Positions 22,220 to 34,403 of a DNA stretch of 64,000 bases are shown here, one piece after another. The notes below the pieces were generated by a model, which worked only from the letters and a program-made list of their open reading frames with translations, was not told where the DNA came from and ran no database searches. Location: assembly GCF_963259705.1 (NCBI RefSeq), contig NC_081846.1, positions 61,805,722 to 61,869,721 on the forward strand. The letters run 5' to 3'. This stretch comes from Myotis daubentonii (lineage: Eukaryota; Chordata; Mammalia; Chiroptera; Vespertilionidae). The position numbers and the translations under genes are program-made. Positions within the stretch are counted from its first letter, which is position 1; each line of letters begins with the position of its first letter.

Positions 22220-23282
22220 GTAAGGGATCGGAGCGGCACAATGAAAAACAGAGACAGGAAGCTTTCTCCAAAAGGAGGAGAGAGAACGGAGGAAGAGCTC
22301 GAGATGGGACGTGCTCCGAAGGAGAGAAATGGAGGGCGGGGATGCACAAAGGGAAAGATGTGGGGCCCTGGAAGTTTCCAGCGGGCCCGGCGTAGACAGA
22401 TGCGCGGCGGAGGTGCTGGGCCCCTAGCGCGGTGAGCGTCTCGGAGGGGCAGGCCCAAGGTAGGAGGGAGGGGAAGGCGGCGACGGGGTTCTCTAGGCTC
22501 GAAGAGTCTGCGAGACGGGGTTCTCTAGGCTTTAAGAATCCGCCAAGACGTGTTCCCGCTGGTGGGGGGTGTCTGTAGGGTGCACAGCTGGGAGACTTTG
22601 CAGGCGATAATTAGCTGGTTTTAAGACTTGGAACCAGTGGACAGAGGTAAAGGCTGTAGATGTCTTACAAAAGCGCATTAAAATGGGTGAATTAGTTGTT
22701 GGCATGTCGTGTGAATGACAGACCTCAGTTTTGCAATAAGAATTTTTTTTTTTTGGCAGAAGTACTTTTACGCGTCTAAAGATTATATTTGAGAGTAGTA
22801 TGTGTATTTTTTAGGAGTGAGGTGTCCCTGGATACCCCTATTTGTGTTTTATAAGACCAGCCCTCATCTGAGTTAATTTGGTAATTTCAGCGTTTTAAAG
22901 CTTAAACATCAGGTCAGAAATAAATTTAAGAATAAGTGGCTTTAAACAATAGCTGTCTATTTTTAAGTTGGCTTTCTTACACTTCTGAACTTAGCAAGTC
23001 AATTAGCAAGTGATTAAATCAGTGTGCTTTAAAACTAAGATCTAACTATCCAGTAATGATTATTTTTTTACCTATTGTTCTGGGATTTGGTTAGTTACCG
23101 CTCATTATAAGTATTGGTGACGTGCATTTTGTTTAAGATAAGAAAGTATAAACGAACCCTAATAATTAAATCACACTTTAGCCTAATGTTACATCGCTGC
23201 ACTTAACTGATTTGTTGAAATCAGATTTTTTGAAAAGTATTTATTGTTACTTGTTCGTTTTTAAATTGTCCTTACTTTTCAG
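22220..23282 (+). other. PRPF40A: PRPF40A intron 1
   Basis: GT-AG intron. The first 340 bases continue the CpG island; the rest is AT-rich with no recognised element. Confidence 0.85.
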
Positions 23283-23414
23283 ATGGGGCATCCTGGCGTG
23301 CATTATGCCTCAATGGGAATGCACCCTATGGGTCAGAGAGCGAATATGCCTCCTGTGCCACATGGAATGATGCCACAAATGATGCCCCCCATGGGAGGTC
23401 CACCAATGGGACAA
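23283..23414 (+). CDS. PRPF40A: PRPF40A coding exon 2
   Basis: Acceptor ttttcag, 132 nt, donor GTAAGA. It encodes 44 residues of the Met/Pro/Gly-rich N-terminal region ([20 protein letters not shown], ending [10 protein letters not shown]). Phase 0 at both ends, so skipping it would keep the frame. Confidence 0.96.
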
Positions 23415-24612
23415 GTAAGAATATTTTTATTTTATTTTGCTTTTATTTTTGCCTGTTGTATTATTGTGTCAAGATTTCAAAATCTCGGTCAAAACTTGTA
23501 GTTTTTTAAGGATTAGTTTATGTCGAAGTAATGTTTTCAAATAAGTGAAATGTTCAGTCATGACACTAACCATTTTGAATATATGAAGTCTTCTGTATAA
23601 AATAACTACTTTCACTGCAACAAAACTAAGAGGTTGTGTGTTTTTTTTAAATTAATTTAAAAGTAACACTGTAAATGTAGGCTTTTTAGTTTAATGACTT
23701 TTTCCTACAAGTATGTCAATTGAAGTTAATGCTCTAAGAATAAATATCTGATAAGTCAACATAATTTCTCTCGGGGGACCATGTGAATGCATAGAATCTG
23801 AAAGTTGTAATTGTTTAGGTCTTTGGCTGTTTAAATGAATTCTTTTTCTGAAATAGCTTCCTCATTGTGTATGTGTGTGTGGGGTGTGGAGGTGGGTATG
23901 TTCTACTCTAATTTGATTCTTAATAGGACAGTGCCAAATAGGTAGTTCATTTTCCACTTACACTGTGTTGTTGTTTTCTTTTAATGCTTATTGCTTCTGC
24001 ACTCCTGCTTTGAGCTGTCCCTTCCATCTCCAGCATAAATTGAAAGAGGACATTTTGTGGGAGTGATTTGGATCAAAAGATTTTGATTTGGCTCAGTGAA
24101 TTCAATAGAACTGAGTTCCTAGAGAAGCATTCAAGAAAAGTTACTGTGAATAATTTTATGCCCGTTAGGTTCTAATGTTTCTTAGTAAAGCTGCTCTTAA
24201 ATAGATAATGAGCTTTAAAAAATATTTCAATGCTTTCATTTTTAAAATTAGTTTGGTGACTGGCTTCTTTCCATTTGAGTATCTCAATAAATCATCAAAA
24301 CTTTAGGATAATGAAATATTTTGGAAAGCCAGTCAATTAGGTATGAACTTTCTGCTAATTAATGGTTTACTTTGATAAGCAGTTAAGCCTTGATGGTTTT
24401 AAGTTATTGGTGAAATTGTAGTGGAGAAGGAGCTTGCTCTGTGTCTCTCTACCTTAAGAGTAGAGGGGCTTAATGTCAGGTGCTTTTCTTTTTTTATGTG
24501 GAATATTGCCCTTAATTTTGTATAAAAATCTTTATTCAAAGGCACAAGGCCCAAAGATTCTGCCTGTAGGACTTCTTTAAATAAAAGAATCATTTATTCT
24601 GTTACTCTAAAA

Positions 24613-24815
24613 CAGGGGTGGGGAACCTTTTCTGCCAAGGGCCATTTGGATATTTATAACATCATTTGCAGGCCATACAAAATTATCAACTTAAAAATTA
24701 CCCTGCTATATTTGATCAAACATTTAATTAACTCACCTCTAATGCCTTGGCAGGGCCAGACCAAATGATTTCCAGGGCTTTATAATGCCTGAGGGCTGGA
24801 TATTCCTCACCTCTG
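24613..24815. mobile_element. Non-autonomous hAT element
   Basis: Left end caggggtggggaaccttttc and right end attcctcacctctg form imperfect inverted repeats. Flanking 8-mers CTCTAAAA (24605-24612) and CTCTAGAA (24816-24823) agree at 7 of 8 positions, as expected for an aged hAT target duplication. Confidence 0.8.
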
Positions 24816-26999
24816 CTCTAGAATATCACAAGTTTTAAAACTCCCTAGGTGATGGAGAAACAACTTTGATTCCTCTTCTGTTTCTTTCCATCTCTAAGCA
24901 GCAAGGAGCTCTTCTTGTTTTCTTAGTAGAGCTGCTCTGACTAGATAATGAGCTTTAAAAAATATTTATTCTTTAAATGCTCTGGTTCTTATTTAAAATT
25001 AGTTTCTTTCCACAGAAAGATAAAATAAAACAATTTGCTACTGCCAGATGCTTCTCTCTTTTCTGGGGCCTTCTGTTTCCATTGGGCCAATCAAGGTAAG
25101 TTTTGCAAGGGATTGACCTGCTTACCCTTGCTGTAATGGTGCTATTGCACTACCAAAACTAAGATACCAGCTAGTCATTTCTAGTAAATTGCAGATTTTA
25201 TTTAATTTTTTTAAGTACTTTTGTGTATCTCATTGACATAAGCTGGTCACAATTTGCATTATGGCCCTTTCTCTTTAGTTACATTAGTGACCATTTTCCT
25301 AGTAAGGTTACTGGCTACTTGGTACACATCCATTCATGTACTCTGAAGTTCACCTTGTGGTTTTTTTCTACTTTTTTCCCCAGACTAGTATACGCCATGT
25401 GACTTTAAGTGTACCTGACTATTTAAATGTTTAGAAGTCTGTCTCTCCCTGTGGCTACTGTTAAGATAATGAATGTCTTAGGATTCCAGCTCTGAGGGTC
25501 CCAAGAGAATCCCCATTGTTTTTCCTTAAAATAAGATTATTCCTCTTTTTTCCTCTTAATATCTAACTAACAAATATTGGGTTCAAGTCTTGGTAAAACT
25601 AATTCTTATTTTAGCTTTGATAATAGACTGGGAGGGCATGGGTAATTTCAATACTCAACTAATCTGGAAATCTAACTTAAAGAGCTGTAAATGACCCTAA
25701 AAATAAAAATTGATAATTTTCTGCATCATTCTGTTGACCCACTCTCAGAAGTATTAATAAGTAGTAAGTGGTCAGAAGATAATGAGAAGTAGGGTTGCTT
25801 GTAAGTTCACTGCAGTGACACAATGTTGGTAGTATCCTGCCCATCCAATTTTTAAAAAATGAATTCACAAATTCTTTAGACGTTGGTACTGACAGTTATG
25901 GAACCTTCATCTACATTGCCTAGTTCACATTAACATCTCATTCTGGGACCAGCTGAAGACTAAAATTGATGGCAGTCTTCTAAATGATTATGGTCTGTGA
26001 TATGTTATGGAACATAACATGAAATTTTAAGCCTTATTTGTAAACTAATATACAGACTGGACAGAATAACAATCTATAGAATCCAGAGTTCATAATTTTT
26101 CAAATGCAGCAAGTTAATTTAAAGTATTATGTTGATTTTATTTTATTTTTTATTCAAGAGATAATCCGGAATGCCCTTTTTAGAATTCAGCCTGAATCTT
26201 TTAGTAACAAATATTTGAAAATTATCAGTGGAGCTCAAAATTTCATTAAAGTTTTTCTGTCCTGTTGGTTATATTTGCCTCTTACTGTACATTAATTTCA
26301 TATGGGAAAGTTATGCTTCTACTTTCATAGAATTGTAGGATTTTACAGTTGGAAGGGACCTTGTAAGTGTTATAAACTTTAAAATAGTATGTGAATTAAG
26401 TAATGGTTTATCACTGGTTTTAAAAACCATATTAATAAAGTAATTTTTCTGCTGTACTCAAATTTTCAGAAGACACTTGAATTAAGACATAATTATGTGT
26501 GAGGCCCTCTTCTTCCTCTGTATCTATAGTCGGTAATGTTTTGCCTTTAAAGTGTTTGTTATTTCTATACAAAGGACATGCAAGTTCTTCCATCTTTATC
26601 ATAGATGATTCGCCTTCACTTAAGCCTAAGGAGGGAGTCCTAGCTGGCTTTGTTTCTTTTCTTTTTTAATACTTAATTTTTGTGTGTTTTTTCTTTTAAT
26701 AAGAGTAGAGTAAAAGATTTAAGGTCCCTTTCAGCTCTAACAGTCTGATTCAATTCAAATTACTTGATAAGAATAGCTGATATGTAAGAGATTGTATGAT
26801 AAGGAAATAAAATTATTTTAGTGATGCCTTAATTCTAATTATTTTGTACTTTTTTTTTGCTTTTGTTCAATAAACATAAGTAATTTTTACCGATGAGTTT
26901 TATTTTCTTCTTTTATTGGGTTAAGGCAGGCTTTACAGACCTTATTGCTATTCTTGCTGTCATGTGAGCCCAAGTTGTTCCAGTCCTGTCTGGTTGGAT

Positions 27000-27640
27000 A
27001 CTCTTAGTAACTTTTTAGCTGGTTTTCTTACTTCAAGCCTACCCCACAAAAAATTTTCTTAGATTTCAATGTGTTATCTTCTTGCCCAAGAACCCCCAAT
27101 GCTTTTCTGTGCCTGTAGCATAATATCTAAATTTAACTTTCAAGGATAGTATAATTCAAAGTGCAATTCTGAGCTGCATGTCTTCACATTCCATAATCTG
27201 AACCTAGGCTGGTCTTTTCATGGTATCTTGAGTGTTGTATTAGTTCAGAGTGAGCTCATGCTGTCACCTTCTTGCCCTCCTGCCCCCAGCTCATTACCAC
27301 CATGAACTTTACTTACCTAAGTTTTGCCCTTCAAGTCCTACCTGCTTCAGGAGGTCCTCAGCAATCTTTGTCCAGTGTACACCTCCCCTTCAAATTATTA
27401 TAATATTCTATGTAATCAGCCTAAGAACTCTTACTGTTTCACTTATTTTGGCACTTCATTATTGACTTGTTTGGCTTTAAAGTTTATTTGCTTTGTCTTC
27501 CCAACAAGTAATAGATTGTAAGCTCTTAGAGGGCAGGGCCTATGTTTTGTACTTTTAAAGAATTCTATGGATGCTGAGCACAGTTGTTGGCACACTTTGG
27601 GTGCTCAGTAAAATACTTGTTGAATGAATGAAACACAAAT
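27000..27640 (+). repeat. L2 LINE 3' region
   Basis: Contains ctacctgcttcaggaggtcc-type text, then taagctcttagagggcaggg, the tgctgagcacag stretch and gtgctcagtaaaatacttg followed by ttgaatgaatg. These are the hallmarks of the L2 3' end. The left limit is approximate. Confidence 0.75.
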
Positions 27641-28274
27641 ACTCTCCTGCAGTATAAGCCAGTCAGTAATGCTACATGTGACTGTTTTCAGTGGTTACCT
27701 ATGTAACTTTACGTTGTTACGCTTACTCTTGTTTTTGGTGTCTGCCTTTTTACTGTTGCTTTTTTTATTTGACGAAAGTAAAAGATAAATAAGGTGAAAA
27801 TAATAAAAAATTTTCAGTGAGTAAAGTGAATACTCATCTCTACTTTTTTAAAATTACAGGCAAATCTTTGTTTTATCTATATGACTTCATTGATGATCAT
27901 CTCTTTAAGAAGTTTTACCACAGATTTTTCCATACTCTAGGGGAAAATGATTGGGAATATAGGCCTTCCAGAGAAATTTAAAGTATTGGTATCTTAGATT
28001 TATATGACTGATTTGATAAATTGATTTGTTGCTATTGCTTTGGAATTACCCTTTTGGTTACTTACAGAATCCATGCCGTTACATTGAATATTAGCCACTG
28101 ACAAACTTTTTTAGGTTATATGCTCCTAATTCTTGAATCTAGGTAACTTTCTCTGTACAGTTACATTACCCAGGCAAGTACTTATAAAAAAAAAAAAAAT
28201 AGATTGCCTTGGACCTAATATGTTTGTATAACTTTTGGGCTGTGTATACAGTTAATTCTGATAGTTTGTTGTTG

Positions 28275-28734
28275 TTTTTTTAATGTATTTTATTTTATGT
28301 ATTCGTTTTAATTGATTTCAGAGAGGAAGGGGGAGGGAGATAGAAACATCAGTGATGAGAGAGAGTCATCTATCCACTGCCTCCTGCATACCCCTCTACT
28401 GGGGATGGAGCCCACAACCTAGGCATGTGCCCTGACCCGGAATTGAACTGTAACCTCCTGGTTCATGGGTTGATGCTCAACCACTGAGTAATACCAGCTA
28501 GGTCAGTGGTTCTCAACCTGTGGGTCGCGACCCCTTTGGGGATCGAACGACCCTTTCACCAGGGTCGCCTAAGACCATCGAAAAACACATATATAATTGC
28601 ATATTGTTTTTGTGATTAATCACTATGCTTTAATTATGTTCAATTTGTAACATTGAAATTGGAGTTCACCACAACATGAGGAACTGTATTAAAGGGTCGC
28701 GGCTTTAGGAAGGCTGAGAACCACTGAGCTAGGT
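28275..28734 (-). mobile_element. VES SINE (minus), hit by a SPIN element
   Basis: Reverse VES: T-rich end, gagaggaagggggagggaga, tgccctgacccggaattgaa, ending at ccagctaggt. The SPIN at 28504-28726 sits at its end, and the 8-bp duplication (agctaggt) comes from SINE sequence. Confidence 0.85.
28504..28726. mobile_element. SPIN-type hAT element with exact 8-bp TSD
   Basis: Left end cagtggttctcaacctgtgg, right end ctgagaaccactg. Internal ggtcgcgacccctttgggg and accacaacatgaggaactg match the SPIN family. AGCTAGGT is present at 28496-28503 and 28727-28734, an exact hAT duplication. No transposase. Confidence 0.93.
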
Positions 28735-29190
28735 GATAGTTTTTACTAAGAATGCTAGGAGATACATATGTTTTCATTATATTTAGATAACAGTTCATTT
28801 AAATATGAACTCATCTATTTAAAGACTTTAGCTTGAGTAGTGTTTCTAAGTATGGGGAGTATTTGAAGAGATCTAAGAAGATCGTGTATTATTAGAAGAA
28901 TAAACTATACCTCTACCCCTCTTTGAGTGTCATAAAACCCAGTATTTTCTAAAAATGCTGAAAAGTCTTGCAGAAGCCTTTTAAGACTGTTTTCACTTAG
29001 TATTTTTTAGTTTTATTTGACCATCTTCTCCTCCTCCACTTCCCTGGTCTCTGTTACCCCTCTGTTATCTGTTTATTTTGCTTTCTCTAGCATGGAATTA
29101 GCATTTTTGTGAGAAATGCTGAAACAGGGCCACTTATTCATTTTGTCTACTCTTTATTAGAAAAAGGGAACATCAAAATAAATTAGTGTT

Positions 29191-29411
29191 GGCCGAAACC
29201 GGTTTGGCTCAGTGGATAGAGCATCGGCCTGCGGACTGAAAGGTCCCAGGTTCGATTCCGGTCAAGGGCATGTACCTGGGTTGTGGGCATATCCCCAGTA
29301 GGTGATGTGCAGGAGGCAGCTGATCGATGTTTCTCTCTCATCGATGTTTCTAACTCTCTATCTCTCTCCCTTCCTCTCTGTAAAAAATCAATAAAATATA
29401 TTTAAAAAAAT
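29191..29411 (+). mobile_element. VES SINE (plus)
   Basis: gccgaaaccggtttggctca through to a tail of ataaaatatatttaaaa. Flanking direct repeats aaataaattagtgtt (29176-29190) and aaataaattggtatt (29412-29426). Confidence 0.95.
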
Positions 29412-29581
29412 AAATAAATTGGTATTAACACACACACATAAATGAAGCAGCTTATAGAGTGCAAAATAGGTATTCAGTAAGTAGTGAGATCAAAAAGAAA
29501 AGAGAACAAGTAAATGTCCATAGGTTAACCTTTTTCTTTTTTTTAAATTTGTTGGTTTTTAGTTGGGTTTCTTAGAAATCT

Positions 29582-30815
29582 TTTTTTTTTCTTTCATAAT
29601 TGAGATTTTATTGTTTTGAGGATCAGTACACAGACATTTCAATTTGTACACAATTCTTAACCTACGTACCAAAAATGTCAAGTCATGTAGTTGTGATTCT
29701 TTTCTGAACAGTTATTCCAGTGACTTTCCAGCTCAAAATTTAGAGGCTGACTTTCCTTAATAGAGTATCAAGTACCAATATCTTCAAATGTTGATACGCT
29801 GTTACATCAAAGTCCCACTAATTCACAATTTAATAGCATATATACTACATAATCAAATTTTAAATCTTTCACAGCACATTGACAAAGTTACTAGGAAAAC
29901 TGGACTACCACAACAAAGATGTTCCAGATGCACAAAATTCTGACAGGGAGAGCCACGATCAAGGAGTGGTTTTCTTTAGGAAACAATTGTACCAAAAACA
30001 TGTGAATAGAAGTAATTTAAAATGTTCAAGACATAGCAAACGCACGACTAACTCCAAATTGCCATTTAGTATGCTTTGTATTATAGGATATAAAAACTAC
30101 CCCCATCTATGGAATGTTCAGCTGACACCCAAGACAATCAAAGTCTCCCATATTCAATATCCCACTATTTTCTGGTTGTACCAAAAAATAAACAACCAGC
30201 AAATGATTTCACCTCTTAAAAAAAAGCATTTACACTTAAAAAAATGGGATGAGGTGGAATTCCCTCCTTCTTAAAAATGTTTCTAGTGCTACTAAAAAAC
30301 TTGCATTTACAAAATAGTTGATAAAAATATTCCTCTGGATTGTACAAGAAGGGAGACAGGGACCACTGATAAGACATGGTATATGACATTAATCAGACTT
30401 GGCTTCTTTTTCTCCTGCTTCATCTGAGGTTGGACTCTCCTCGTTTTTAGTTTCTCCATTTTCCGCAGGGAGGTCTTCTTTAGGCTCCTGGTCAGCCACT
30501 TCCGCCTGCTTCCCCTTTGCTCCCCTCTTCCCTTTTGTTTGCACTTTCTTGTCTGCAGACTTATCCTTTCCCGCCGCCTTTTTGGGCTTCGCCTCCGCTT
30601 TTGCAGGCGTGGGTTTGGGGGCCGACCTCCTCTTCGGCTCCTCCTTGGCCGCCCCCTCCGCAGAGCTGACCTTCCTCTTGGGCATCCTGGCGGCGGGCTG
30701 GGCGCGTGCTGGGTGCCTGAGGCCCGCGGCGCGCCTAGTGGCTTGGCGAACCTGGGCTGCCTGGCCGCTGCCATGTCTCCCGCCGCCCAAGCTGCTCGGA
30801 CCCGCGATGGGGGCC
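29582..30815 (-). pseudogene. HMGN1: Full-length HMGN1 retrocopy
   Basis: An intronless copy of the HMGN1 mRNA with 5' UTR, coding region, a long 3' UTR and a poly-A (T run from 29582). A 17-bp duplication (gggtttcttagaaatct) flanks it at 29565-29581 and 30816-30832. It lies antisense in PRPF40A intron 2. It is young enough that the coding frame is uninterrupted. Whether it is transcribed cannot be told from sequence. Confidence 0.93.
30389..30685 (-). CDS. Open HMGN1-like frame of the retrocopy (98 aa)
   Basis: Minus-strand ATG at 30685 reads MPKRKVSSAEGAAKEEPKRR, then SAPKPTPAKAEAKPKKAAGK, KVQTKGKRGAKGKQAEV and an acidic C-terminus ending DEAGEKEAKSD. HMGN1 binds nucleosomes through the invariant octapeptide RRSARLSA. 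Here RRSA is followed by PKPT, a net loss of about two residues against the 100-residue family protein, so the octapeptide is broken. The frame also extends 35 codons upstream through the 5' UTR. It could encode a protein with impaired nucleosome binding, or be a silent pseudogene. Confidence 0.5.
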   Translation of the reverse strand: MPKRKVSSAEGAAKEEPKRRSAPKPTPAKAEAKPKKAAGKDKSADKKVQTKGKRGAKGKQAEVADQEPKEDLPAENGETKNEESPTSDEAGEKEAKSD

Positions 30816-31237
30816 GGGTTTCTTAGAAATCTTGATCACATGATTTCAGAGTCATCATGAAGTAATATATCAGTAAATAGTAAAGATTTGATATGTATGT
30901 ATATCTCATAGCTGTGTACTGTGGTTTTGTGGGGTTTTTTTGAGAAATAATAGGTCTAAGTTTTGAAGGTTTGTAAGTTGGAATGAGTAAATTTTTGTCT
31001 CAGAAGTTGTTTTTAGTCTTCCATTCTTACTTTTTTTTTTATACCTTCATATGTCCTTTAGTCGATAAATATTTAAGTGTGGTCCTAGTGTAAAGATGAA
31101 TAATATAGATACTGTCCACACAAGAAACTTAACAGGCATTATATTACTCAGACAGATACCTGCCTAAACTGTTTTATCATCTAACTGGTCACTTGGCTGT
31201 CCCAATACTTCTACACATTTGGATATATAGTGTAGAT

Positions 31238-31916
31238 CAGGGGTCCTCAAACTATGGCCCACAGGCCACATGCGGCCCACCGAAAATATTTATCTGGCCC
31301 GACAGGTGTTTTTGCCACCGCTGCCTGTTGCTTAGCAGCGGACTCATCCTGGGCCCGCAGTATGCATGTGTGGAATGTGCGCCGCACTCTCTGACTCCCC
31401 TCCTTCTCCCTGTCTCTCGACTCCTCCTCTCAGTCTCGGGTGTGATTGGATGAGTCACGAGCTTGCCTGTGCAGAGCCTGCTGCTGCCTGAGGACCAAGA
31501 TAAGAACAAGTTAGGATTTATTTCTTTTTGAAGTTAGGAGGTCTGTTTCTTTGAAGTTAGGAGAGCCTTTTTCCAGAATGAAACATCTGAAATCTCCAAC
31601 CAGATCTAGACTAACACTTGCATCACTTGTTATGACTAGCAGTGACAAATATGGAACCAGACATTGACCATCTCATTAGCCAAAAGCAGACCCATAGTTC
31701 CCATTGAAATACTGGTAAGTTTGTTGATTTAACTTTACTTGTTCTTCATTTTAAATATTGTATTTGTTCCCGTTTTGTTTTTTTACTTCAAAATAAGATA
31801 TATGCAGTGTGCATAGGAATTTGTTCATAGTTTTTTTTTTAAAACTATAGTCTGGCCCTCCAACGGTCTGAGGGACAGTGAACTGGCCCCCTGTTTAAAA
31901 AGTTTGAGGACCCCTG
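31238..31916. mobile_element. Non-autonomous hAT element (679 bp) with exact TSD
   Basis: Terminal inverted repeats caggggtcctcaaac and gtttgaggacccctg. Exact 8-bp duplication GTGTAGAT at 31230-31237 and 31917-31924. The interior has a GC-rich left half and an AT-rich right half and no transposase. A shorter relative in the opposite orientation is at 55683-55884. Confidence 0.95.
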
Positions 31917-32475
31917 GTGTAGATGAATCGTTTATATTTTTCTTTTTCTCTAGTCAAGTAGTCACATGTTTACCTTATTAAAAACAAGTTAATTGTAGTT
32001 AGTGGTTACTAAAGATTTAGTGTTTTATGTGATGGGCTTGAAAATCTGCTTCTGTTTCCTTTTTTGGTGCACTGCCCTCAAAGTGGAAATTTGAATCTTC
32101 TCTAAATCTGAGTGATGCTGTCTCTTTAAAGGATTAAACATATCAGCAAGTTAGGACTGTTTTAAGGGTTTTTTAAAAATAAAATTCTCAGTACAATATA
32201 AAATATGATCTTACTCATTAGGTCTTGATGTTCTGTTTAGGGTAAGACTTTTCAAATTACTTTTTGATTAATGAATGGGCATTAAGTTTCTGTTTGAACA
32301 ACTGGGCTTGGTATAATTTCTTTGTCTCTGTGGTATCAAGAAAGTTGTTTCTTCTCTGAAAAAAGATTTTTCAGTAATTTCAAGGTCATTATGTATTTAT
32401 GATCATATATTTGTTCCATATATTAGAAAACTAGCTTCTCTTTCCTTATTTTGGTAACCTCACTGGAGGATAGTC

Positions 32476-32675
32476 NNNNNNNNNNNNNNNNNNNNNNNNN
32501 NNNNNNNNNNNNNNNNNNNNNNNNNNNNNNNNNNNNNNNNNNNNNNNNNNNNNNNNNNNNNNNNNNNNNNNNNNNNNNNNNNNNNNNNNNNNNNNNNNNN
32601 NNNNNNNNNNNNNNNNNNNNNNNNNNNNNNNNNNNNNNNNNNNNNNNNNNNNNNNNNNNNNNNNNNNNNNNNNNN
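32476..32675. other. Assembly gap (200 N)
   Basis: Exactly 200 N; length is probably a placeholder. The apparent open frame across it is an artefact. Confidence 1.
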
Positions 32676-32718
32676 TAACTAGATATACTGAGTCAAGTTT
32701 AAAGGACTTGGTGGAGAA

Positions 32719-34141
32719 TCCTCCTATCTAATAAAATAGAAACATGGTAATTAGCATACGTCCACTACCCTTCCCATTGGCTAATCAGCGAGATATGCAA
32801 ATTAACTGCCAGCCAAGATGGCGGCCGGCAGCCAGGCAGCTTGAAGCTAACATGAGGCTTGCTTGCTTCAGTGACAGAGGAAACCAACGTTTCCCGCTTG
32901 CCTTGCTGGCCTCTGAGCTTGCAGTTTGAAACGTTACAAATATAGAAGCTAGCAAAACCCCAGAAACCTGCTTTCAGCCTGCCGGGATCTCAGAGCTGGA
33001 GTTGATACAGTGTTTCGATTATAGAACCCAAACAAACCAGATACCTGATTTCAGCAGCAGAGGCCTCAGAGCTGGAGCCAGAGCTAAAGCTGGCCCAGAA
33101 TGAAAAAGAAAAAAGAAAAAAAGGAGCAGTTGGGAGCTTCAGGCACCTGCCAGCCTGAAAACAGCCCTCAGCCCCTCACCCAGACTGGCCAGGCACCCCA
33201 GTGGGGACCCCCACCCTGAAGGGTGTGTGACCAGCTGCAGACAGCCATCATCCCCTCACCCAGGCTGGCCAGGCACCCCAGTGGGGACCCCCACCCTGAT
33301 CCAGGACACCCTTCAGGGCATACCAGCCGGCCCCCGCCCGTGCACCAGGCCTCTATCTTATATAGTAAAAGGGTAATATGCCTCCCAGCACCGGGATCAG
33401 TGGAGCCGCGAGGCCTCCCAGCACGGGGATCAGCGGAGCTGAGAGGCCACCTGGCACCGGGATCAGTGTGACACGGGGCAGCGCCCAAACCCTCTGATCG
33501 CCCTGCGGCTCTGTGTGTGACAGGGGGGCGGGGCCACAACCTCCCTATCCACCCTGCTCTGTTCGTGACAGGGGAAGGTGCCCCAACCCCCTGATCACTC
33601 TGCGGCTCTGTGTTTGACAGGGTGCGGCGCCCCAACACCACCCCCCCCCCCCACGGGCCCTGCTCCGTGTATGACGGGGTAGAGCCATAACCTCCCCATC
33701 GGCCCTGCCCTGAGTGTGAGAGTGGCGGCGCCCCAACCCCCTGATGGGCCCTGCTCTGTGCGTGACAGGGTGGCGCCACAACCCCCTGATTGGCCCTGCT
33801 GTGTGCGTGACGGGGTGGTGCCGCAACCTTCCCATCGACCCTGCCTTGAGTGTGACGGGGGTGGTGCCCCAACCCCCCAATCGGCCCTACCCTGAGGGTG
33901 ACTGAGGGTGGCATCGCAACCTCCCGATCCACCCTGCTCTGTGCATGACAGGGGGCGGCGCCCCAACTCCCCAATCAGCCCTGCTCTGAGCCCAACCAGG
34001 GGCTGCACCTAGGGATTGGGCCTGCCCTCTGCCACCCGGGAGCAGGCCTAAGCCAGCAGGTCGTTATCTCTCGAGGGGTCCCAGACTGCGAGAGGGCACA
34101 GGCCGGGCTGAGGGCACAATTTTTGTGCACCGGGCCTCTAG
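32719..34141 (+). mobile_element. Second copy of the two-part Helitron
   Basis: 5' TC at 32719 after A, 3' CTAG at 34138-34141 before T. The first part runs to ggcctcta (33355), then tcttatatagtaaaaggg (33356 on) starts the second part: the same fusion point as in the 9717-11501 copy. The first part carries AAGATGGCGGC (32815-32825) and ATGCAAAT (32795-32802). The second part has about three 33-bp units (33378-33475) and about ten 46-bp units (33480-33990). The left end lies only 43 bases from the assembly gap. Confidence 0.9.
33480..33990. repeat. Tandem array, about 46-bp unit, ~10 copies
   Basis: Reverse-complement counterpart of the array at 9908-10390, with units ending ctctgtgcgtgacagggt or variants. 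Long minus-strand open frames here are repeat artefacts. Confidence 0.88.
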
Positions 34142-34403
34142 TATAGTAATAATAGTCTTGCGTCCTTCCATACTTGTGTCCTAGAAGGCCTATGTCTAAA
34201 AGAAGGCTTAGACAACTTTTTGAGTGTTTTACAGTCTGATTTTATAAACTTAATTGAGACACTACAATTTGTGTGTGTATCCTCAGTATGTTTAGAGCTT
34301 TTAAAATATAAAATGGTACCATTCATTTTCATTTAGCTCTGGTTTTAAGTTTTTGTGTCACATGTTCCTACCCAGTAGTGTTCTCTTTATATTTTCTTTT
34401 TTT

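Larger units (their letters stand above)
20250..22560. promoter_or_regulatory. CpG island spanning the ARL6IP6/PRPF40A promoters
   Basis: A dense block of GC-rich, CpG-rich DNA in otherwise AT-rich sequence. It covers ARL6IP6 exon 1, the 1.26-kb intergenic interval and PRPF40A exon 1. CpG islands of this kind mark divergent housekeeping promoters. Confidence 0.92.

Noticed and set aside
32451..32678. 75-codon open frame
   Set aside because: It runs through the assembly gap and is all unknown residues.
33168..34008. Open frames of 111-268 codons on the minus strand
   Set aside because: Same tandem arrays in the second composite Helitron; no protein family resemblance.
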